The notes under the pieces are model-generated. The model made no database searches. It saw only the letters and a program-made list of their open reading frames with translations, and had not been told where the DNA came from. From an uncultured Frankineae bacterium (GTDB taxonomy: Bacteria; Actinomycetota; Actinomycetes; Mycobacteriales; SCTD01): 5,619 bases of DNA. The stretch's first letter is position 1. Each line of letters starts with the position of its first letter. The position numbers and the translations under genes were made by a program. Location of the stretch: assembly GCA_902805805.1 (NCBI GenBank), contig CADCUE010000037.1:1-5619 (forward strand), given 5' to 3'. This document shows positions 1 through 3,611 of this stretch, piece after piece.

Positions 1-229
1 CCGTGTCGACGACCTCCTCCGCCGGCTTCCAGGCGCTGCGGATGTCGGCCGCCGTCGCGGTCACCGTGTCGGGGGAGCGCAGGACGTAGCTGTCGCCGTC
101 CTGCGAGACGACGTCGTAGGTGCGCAGGACGTGCGCCCGCACCGACCCGCGCTGCGTGAGCGAGACGATCCCGGCGATGCCGGCGACCACCAGCACCACG
201 GCCACGAGCGCGAGCCCCGGCCGCCTCAC
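1..229 (-). CDS. DUF4247-like membrane-anchored or exported protein, 3' part outside window
   Basis: Partial: the GTG start is at 229 and only 76 codons are visible before the left edge. The GTG overlaps the TGA of the upstream DUF2617 gene (GTGA, 4 bases), so it is read as the third gene of the minus-strand operon. Residues about 5-24 form a hydrophobic segment after Met-Arg-Arg, which fits either a signal peptide or an N-terminal membrane anchor. No lipobox cysteine is visible. The following part (VRAHVLRTYDVV, an SxDGDSYVLRSP stretch, then AADIRSAWKPAEE) resembles the start of DUF4247 proteins, which have a short extracytoplasmic domain beginning with a similar R-x-Y, then an A-x-x-I...P-A block. 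The family's function is unknown. The assignment rests on this pattern plus the DUF2617/DUF4178 neighbours; the decisive C-terminal half is not in the window. Confidence 0.7.
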   Translation of the reverse strand, partial: MRRPGLALVAVVLVVAGIAGIVSLTQRGSVRAHVLRTYDVVSQDGDSYVLRSPDTVTATAADIRSAWKPAEEVVDT

Positions 230-726
230 GGCGCGTCCAGGCGGGAGCGGGTGCGCACGACCTCGCCGGCCCCGGGGTAGACGTGCCAGCTCGACCAGGC
301 CCAGCCGCGCCCGAGCTCGCGCCCGGTGAGCACCGTCAGGGCGTGCGGGCTGCCGGGGAAGACCCCGACGAGCGCGTCGGGAGCACCCGTCGCACGCCGG
401 CGCAGGTCACGTGCGACCCGGGCGAGCTGGGCCGGGGCGTACGACGTCGTCGCGCTCGCGAAGCGGTAGCGCCCGCCGCCGACGGCGCCGTCGTGGCGGT
501 CGGGCAGGCCGGTGGCGGCGGGTCCGCAGGCGACGACCTCCGGGCAGCGCGCGGTGCCCGCGGACGCGACGACCTGGTGGCTGGCGCCGAGCAGGCGCAG
601 CTCGAGGCTGCCCGCCGCGCCGGTCAGGACGAGCGTGGCGAGCGGGGGCGGGGCGTCGTCGCCGAGCCACCACGACAGCGCCGAGGCGCGGGCGTCGACG
701 AAGGGCACCGCCAGCCGGGAGAGCAC
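226..726 (-). CDS. DUF2617 family protein
   Basis: This is a 166-aa protein, the usual size for DUF2617 (about 150-170 aa). Family blocks visible in order are an N-terminal LAVPFVDARASxLSWWLG stretch (5-22), LRLLGASHQVV (44-53), an AC pair near 66-67, GVFPGSPHALTVL (121-133) and the C-terminal WSSWHVYPGAGEVVRTRSRL block (144-163). There is no signal peptide or membrane segment, so it is probably cytoplasmic. The molecular function of DUF2617 is unknown. The GTG start at 726 lies one base after the DUF4178 stop (TGA 730-728). No convincing Shine-Dalgarno is seen, so translation is probably coupled to the upstream gene. Its stop overlaps the start of the DUF4247-like gene by 4 bases. Family assignment is confident from the conserved blocks; the role is unassigned. 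Confidence 0.85.
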   Translation of the reverse strand: MLSRLAVPFVDARASALSWWLGDDAPPPLATLVLTGAAGSLELRLLGASHQVVASAGTARCPEVVACGPAATGLPDRHDGAVGGGRYRFASATTSYAPAQLARVARDLRRRATGAPDALVGVFPGSPHALTVLTGRELGRGWAWSSWHVYPGAGEVVRTRSRLDAP

Positions 727-727
727 G

Positions 728-1369
728 TCAGCTGTGCAGGATCGAGAGGCTCTCGGCGAGCACGACGCGGCCCGTGCTGACCTCCCACGACCCGTCCGTG
801 CTGTACCGCTCGAACGACAGGCGCCGCTCGCCGCCGGCCGCGGGCAGGTAGTCGGCGTACTCCGCCGTCCCCGCGTCGGGGGCGCCCGTCGTCCCGGTCG
901 AGGCGTACCGCGCCCGTCCCCGCTCGTCGCGGCGGTAGGCGACGCCGTCGTGCGCGACCTCCGCGCGGTCGGGCGTGAGGTCGGAGCCGGGCAGGCGGTC
1001 CCACAGGACCAGCTCGAGGCCGCTCTCGCCCTCCTCCACCGACAGCCAGTGGCGGCGGTCGCCGGCGGCGGTGGAGCCGTCGAGCAGGTGCTCCTTCCAG
1101 CGGTAGCCGTCCTCGTCGAAGGCGAGCGTGCCGCGCACGACCCAGTCGCCCGGCTCGGCCGAGATGCGCACGATGTCCCCCGGCTTGAGGCGACGCGGGT
1201 CGGAGACCGTCGGCCCGGCGGCCATCGGGTCGACCGTGCGCGCCCGCTCGGCCAGCCCCTGCTCGCGCCGCCGTCGCTGGGTGACGACCACGACGGCGGC
1301 GACCGCGGCGGCGACCAGGAGCAGCACGAACGAGACCGCCAGCAGCGTCAGGGCCAGGCTCGTGTCCAC
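728..1369 (-). CDS. DUF4178 domain-containing membrane-anchored protein
   Basis: This 213-aa protein is the first gene of the minus-strand operon. Residues about 5-30 are one strongly hydrophobic segment followed by a basic QRRRR cluster (31-35), which predicts an N-terminal anchor with the rest in the cytoplasm by the positive-inside rule. The soluble part reads as DUF4178: LKPGDIVRI (61-69), a VRGTLxFDEDGYRWKEHLL block (78-96), HWLSVEEGE (107-115), LELVLWDRL (118-126) and the C-terminal FERYSTDGSWEVSTGRV block (186-202). The function of this family is unknown; a beta-rich ligand- or partner-binding domain is plausible but is inference. The start is GTG at 1369. Only 40 bases separate it from the divergent DUF4177 gene, and a TAGGGT hexamer six bases upstream suggests a leaderless mRNA. 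DUF4178, DUF2617 and DUF4247 genes recur together in actinobacteria, often near a DUF350 and a spermidine-synthase-like gene, neither of which is visible here. Confidence 0.85.
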   Translation of the reverse strand: MDTSLALTLLAVSFVLLLVAAAVAAVVVVTQRRRREQGLAERARTVDPMAAGPTVSDPRRLKPGDIVRISAEPGDWVVRGTLAFDEDGYRWKEHLLDGSTAAGDRRHWLSVEEGESGLELVLWDRLPGSDLTPDRAEVAHDGVAYRRDERGRARYASTGTTGAPDAGTAEYADYLPAAGGERRLSFERYSTDGSWEVSTGRVVLAESLSILHS

Positions 1370-1372
1370 GCG

Positions 1373-1386
1373 CCGACCCTAGTCGG
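1373..1386. repeat. Hyphenated palindrome CCGAC-N4-GTCGG in the divergent promoter region
   Basis: CCGAC (1373-1377) and GTCGG (1382-1386) are perfect inverted 5-base arms around CCTA. The site covers the predicted minus-strand -10 and the weak plus-strand -35, where an operator could affect both promoters. A second inverted pair, CGACCC (1374-1379) and GGGTCG (1391-1396), overlaps it. Such short arms are common by chance in DNA this GC-rich, so a regulatory role is only a possibility. Confidence 0.25.
1376..1381 (-). promoter_or_regulatory. Predicted -10 element of the DUF4178-DUF2617-DUF4247 operon
   Basis: On the minus strand the hexamer reads TAGGGT, matching the actinobacterial TANNNT -10 pattern at its three fixed positions. 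Its last base is six bases before the GTG at 1369. With normal -10 to +1 spacing the transcript would begin at or next to the G of the GTG, giving a leaderless mRNA. No good -35 is seen at 16-19 bases; TCGGCA (1408-1403, minus) is the nearest candidate but sits 21 bases away. This is a prediction from pattern and spacing only. Confidence 0.45.
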
Positions 1387-1397
1387 GTGGGGGTCGA

Positions 1398-1403
1398 TAC
1401 CCT
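1398..1403 (+). promoter_or_regulatory. Predicted -10 element of the DUF4177-RidA-Nudix-MBL-cyclase operon
   Basis: TACCCT matches TANNNT and ends six bases before the ATG at 1410, so transcription would begin at about the A of the ATG. No Shine-Dalgarno is at the expected distance; the G-run at 1385-1393 is too far from the ATG. Both points fit a leaderless transcript. A weak -35-like CCGACC lies at 1373-1378 with a 19-base spacer. It mirrors the spacing of the minus-strand element, so the two promoters overlap head to head in 40 bases. Confidence 0.45.
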
Positions 1404-1409
1404 GCCGAC

Positions 1410-1568
1410 ATGCAGAAGTGGGAGTACGCGACGGTTCCCCTGCTCGTCCACGCGACGAAGCAGATCCTCGACAACTGGGGGGAGGACGGCTGGGAGCTCG
1501 TGCAGGTCGTCCCCGGCCCCGGCGGCGGCGAGCAGCTCGTCGCGTACCTGAAGCGGCCCAAGGCGTGA
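1410..1568 (+). CDS. DUF4177 family small protein (52 aa)
   Basis: This is a short gene with the only ATG start in the window. The protein begins MQKWEYATVPLL, followed by a predicted helix (about 14-22), then the hallmark NWGEDGWELVQVVPG block (22-36) and a C-terminal strand EQLVAYLKRP (41-50). The WEY...GWELV...YLKRP pattern is characteristic of DUF4177, small proteins of about 50-60 aa with unknown function and a presumed beta-alpha-beta fold. It is full length for that family. It opens the plus-strand operon, and its stop overlaps the RidA start by 4 bases (GTGA, 1565-1568). The mycobacterial counterpart (Rv3678A) also precedes a RidA-family gene (Rv3678c), which supports the call. A leaderless start is predicted from the upstream TACCCT. 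The biochemical role is unknown. Confidence 0.88.
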   Translation: MQKWEYATVPLLVHATKQILDNWGEDGWELVQVVPGPGGGEQLVAYLKRPKA

Positions 1569-2029
1569 CCGACGTCCACGCCCGCCTCGCCGAGCTCGGC
1601 CTCGAGCTGCCGCAGGTCGTGCCGCCGGTCGGGGCGTACGTCCCGGCGGTGCGCACCGGCGACCTCGTCTACACCTCGGGCCAGCTGCCGATGGTCGAGG
1701 GCGCCCTGGCCGCGGTCGGCAAGGTCGGGGCGCTCGTGACGCCGGAGCAGGCCAAGGAGCTGGCTCGCACCTGCACGGTCAACGCGCTGGCCGCCATCGA
1801 GGCCCTCGTCGGCCTCGACAGCGTCGTGCGCATCGTCAAGGTCACCGGCTTCGTCGCCTCCACGCCCGACTTCACCGGCCAGCCCGCCGTCGTCAACGGC
1901 GCCTCCGAGCTGCTCGGCGAGGTCTTCGGCGAGGCCGGGCACCACGCCCGTGCGGCGGTCGGGGTGACGTCGCTGCCCCTGGACGCCCCGGTCGAGGTCG
2001 AGCTGGTCGTCGAGGTCCGCCCGGCGTGA
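1565..2029 (+). CDS. RidA/YjgF/YER057c/UK114 family protein
   Basis: This 154-aa protein belongs to the longer subgroup of the RidA superfamily, with an N-terminal LAELGLELPQVVPPVGAYVPAV extension-type start rather than the roughly 128-aa archetype. Conserved elements are GDLVYTSGQLP (32-42), a helix with NALAAIEALVG (73-83), VRIVKVTGFVAS (88-99), and the C-terminal HARAAVGVTSLPLDAPVEVELVVEV (127-151). Arg129 aligns with the catalytic Arg105 of archetypal RidA, and Glu146 with its Glu120. Archetypal RidA forms cytosolic trimers that hydrolyse reactive enamine/imine intermediates such as 2-aminoacrylate. Imine deaminase activity is therefore plausible, but the subgroup's substrate is unproven. 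The GTG at 1565 is chosen because it overlaps the DUF4177 stop and immediately precedes the conserved N-terminus. The reading frame is open far upstream, but that part is antisense to the minus-strand genes and shows no homology. Confidence 0.92.
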   Translation: MTDVHARLAELGLELPQVVPPVGAYVPAVRTGDLVYTSGQLPMVEGALAAVGKVGALVTPEQAKELARTCTVNALAAIEALVGLDSVVRIVKVTGFVASTPDFTGQPAVVNGASELLGEVFGEAGHHARAAVGVTSLPLDAPVEVELVVEVRPA

Positions 2030-2850
2030 GCGGGGCGAGGGCCGTCCTGCCGCCGGGGCTGCGCGAGCGCGCGCTGGCCCTGGCGGCGGGCGAGCTCACG
2101 CCCGCTCCCGTGCGCGACGCGGCGACCGTCGCGCTGCTGCGCGACGCTCCCGGCGGGCACGAGGTCTACCTCCTGCGCCGGGTGCGCGGGATGGCCTTCG
2201 CCGGCGGCATGCACGTCTTCCCCGGCGGGTCGGTCGACCCGGCCGACGCCCGCGCTGACGGCCTGGGGTGGGCGGGCCCGCCGCCGGCCGCCTGGGCCGC
2301 CGACCTGCGCTGCGACGAGGCGCTGGCCCGGGCGCTGGTGTGCGCCGCCGTGCGCGAGACCTTCGAGGAGTCGGGCGTCCTGCTGGCCGGCCCGTCGCCG
2401 GACGAGGTGCTCGACGACGTCAGCACCGACGAGTGGGAGGCCGAGCGGACGGCGCTGGAGGCCCGTGAGCAGTCGCTGTCGGAGCTGCTCGAGCGGCGCG
2501 GGCTCGTGCTGCGCGCCGACCTGCTGCGGCCGCTGGCCCACTGGATCACCCCCGAGGTCGAGCCCAAGCGCTTCGACACCCGCTTCTTCGTCGCCCGCAT
2601 GCCGGCCGGGCAGGCGTGCCGCGAGGTCGGCACGGAGGCCGACCGCCGCCTGTGGATCCGGCCGGCCGACGCCCTGGGCGCCGGCCTGACCCTCATGCCG
2701 CCGACGCTCGCGGCCCTCGAGGACCTCGCCGGCCACGCGGACGTCGCGGCGAGCCTGGCCGCACCGCGCAGCCTGCAGACGGTCCTGCCGCGCGCCGTCG
2801 TGGACGACGACGGCGAGGTCCGCCTGGTGGACCTGGTCGTCGGCGCCTAG
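2026..2850 (+). CDS. Nudix hydrolase, NUDT19-like
   Basis: This is a 274-aa predicted cytosolic hydrolase. The Nudix fold shows as VALLRD (35-40), HEVYLLRRVRGMAFAGGMHVFPGG (45-68) and the catalytic-helix half-motif REtFEEsGvLL (110-120), where Glu111, Glu114 and Glu115 would bind Mg2+. The first half of the classical Nudix box is degenerate: its usual Gly and Glu positions are Cys96 and Arg102. About 40 residues lie between FPGG and REtFEE, an arrangement typical of NUDT19-like proteins, whose animal members are CoA/acyl-CoA diphosphatases. The HWITPEVEPKRFDTRFFVA block (172-190) is also typical of this group. Cleavage of CoA-like or other nucleoside diphosphate compounds is possible; the substrate cannot be read from sequence. 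The GTG start overlaps the RidA stop by 4 bases, with GAGGT (2012-2016) as a likely ribosome binding site. The gene ends with TAG, eight bases before the MBL gene. Confidence 0.88.
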   Translation: MSGARAVLPPGLRERALALAAGELTPAPVRDAATVALLRDAPGGHEVYLLRRVRGMAFAGGMHVFPGGSVDPADARADGLGWAGPPPAAWAADLRCDEALARALVCAAVRETFEESGVLLAGPSPDEVLDDVSTDEWEAERTALEAREQSLSELLERRGLVLRADLLRPLAHWITPEVEPKRFDTRFFVARMPAGQACREVGTEADRRLWIRPADALGAGLTLMPPTLAALEDLAGHADVAASLAAPRSLQTVLPRAVVDDDGEVRLVDLVVGA

Positions 2851-2853
2851 GGA
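2849..2853 (+). promoter_or_regulatory. Ribosome binding site for the MBL-fold gene
   Basis: AGGGA sits on the Nudix TAG stop and ends five bases before the GTG at 2859. It decides this start: the frame is open much further upstream inside the Nudix gene, but without homology, and the conserved N-terminus begins a few residues after 2859. Confidence 0.6.
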
Positions 2854-2858
2854 CCGCC

Positions 2859-3611
2859 GTGCCGCTGCGACCCGTCACCGCCACGGCCGGGGTCGTGCTC
2901 GCTCCCAACCCCGGCCCGATGACGCTCGACGGCACGAACACGTGGGTGCTGCGCGCGCCCGGGTCCGAGCGCACGGTCGTCGTCGACCCGGGACCGCTGA
3001 CCGAGTCGCACCTCGCCGAGGTCGCCGCCTGCGGCCCGGTGGACGTCGTGCTGCTCACCCACGGCCACGCCGACCACAGCGAGGGCGCCCGGCGCTTCGC
3101 CGAGCTCACCGGCGCCCCGGTGCGCGCGCTCGACCCGGCCCACCGGCTCGGCGACGAGGGGCTCGGCGAGGGCGACGTGGTCGCCGGCGGCGGTCTGGAG
3201 GTGCGCGTGCTGGCCACACCCGGCCACACGGCCGACTCGCTGTCGTTCGTGCTCGACGACGCCGTGCTCACCGGCGACACCGTGCTCGGGCGCGGCACGA
3301 CGGTCGTCGCGCACCCCGACGGCGTGCTCACCGACTACCTCGCCTCCCTGCGGCGCCTGCGCGAGCTCGGCGGGCGCACGGTGCTGCCCGGCCACGGCCC
3401 GGAGCTGCCCAGCGCCGGTGAGGCGGCCGAGCGCTACCTCGCCCACCGCGAGGCCCGGCTCGAGCAGGTGCGGGCGGCGGTCGCCGGCGGCGCGACGGGT
3501 GCCTCCGACGTCGTCGAGCTCGTGTACGCCGACGTCGACCGCGCGCTCTGGCCGGCTGCCACCCTGTCGGTCCTCGCCCAGCTCGAGCACCTGCGGCGGG
3601 AGGGCCCGTGA
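2859..3611 (+). CDS. MBL-fold metallohydrolase, LACTB2-like with C-terminal winged helix
   Basis: This 250-aa protein has the complete metallo-beta-lactamase metal site: THGHADH (67-73, ligands His68, His70, Asp72, His73), PGHT (His123), LTGD (Asp140) and PGHGP (His179), enough for two Zn2+ ions. The N-terminal NPGPMTLDGTNTWVL block (17-31) and the C-terminal YADVDRALWPAATLSVLAQLEHL block (223-245) match the LACTB2-like subgroup, which ends in a small winged-helix domain. Human LACTB2 is a mitochondrial endoribonuclease, but bacterial members are uncharacterised, so RNA cleavage here is only a possibility. The mycobacterial counterpart Rv3677c lies beside a RidA gene, as here. There is no signal peptide, so it is cytosolic and unlikely to be an antibiotic beta-lactamase. 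It starts 8 bases after the Nudix stop and overlaps the cyclase start by 4 bases. Confidence 0.92.
   Translation: MPLRPVTATAGVVLAPNPGPMTLDGTNTWVLRAPGSERTVVVDPGPLTESHLAEVAACGPVDVVLLTHGHADHSEGARRFAELTGAPVRALDPAHRLGDEGLGEGDVVAGGGLEVRVLATPGHTADSLSFVLDDAVLTGDTVLGRGTTVVAHPDGVLTDYLASLRRLRELGGRTVLPGHGPELPSAGEAAERYLAHREARLEQVRAAVAGGATGASDVVELVYADVDRALWPAATLSVLAQLEHLRREGP
3599..3603 (+). promoter_or_regulatory. Ribosome binding site for the cyclase-STAND gene
   Basis: A perfect GGAGG core within GGGAGGG (3598-3604) ends four bases before the GTG at 3608. It lies inside the last codons of the MBL gene. It supports a start that includes the zinc-ribbon cysteines; the next in-frame GTG (residue 11) would cut the ribbon. 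Confidence 0.65.

Noticed and set aside
120..851. Short plus-strand frames over the minus-strand operon.
   Set aside because: They are Arg/Pro/Gly-rich, have no homology or ribosome binding sites, and lie opposite recognised DUF2617 and DUF4247-like coding sequence.
624..1451. A 275-codon minus-strand frame overlapping DUF4178 and DUF2617.
   Set aside because: It is a frame-shifted shadow of two well-recognised genes, Arg/Gly/Ala-rich and without domain features.
512..1564. An upstream extension of the RidA reading frame, giving a 505-aa protein.
   Set aside because: The extension is antisense to the DUF2617 and DUF4178 genes and has no homology. It would bypass the DUF4177 gene. RidA starts cleanly at the GTG at 1565.
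1669..2736. A 355-codon minus-strand frame opposite RidA and the Nudix gene.
   Set aside because: Its composition is that of a reverse-frame shadow, with no conserved motif and no ribosome binding site.
2616..2858. An N-terminal extension of the MBL protein into the Nudix gene.
   Set aside because: The extra residues are a Pro/Arg/Gly-rich frame shadow. The GTG at 2859 has an AGGGA site five bases upstream and begins just before the family's conserved N-terminus.
2859..3611. An antibiotic-resistance beta-lactamase.
   Set aside because: It has the metal site but no signal peptide, and its NPGPMTLDGTNTW and winged-helix blocks place it with LACTB2-like hydrolases.
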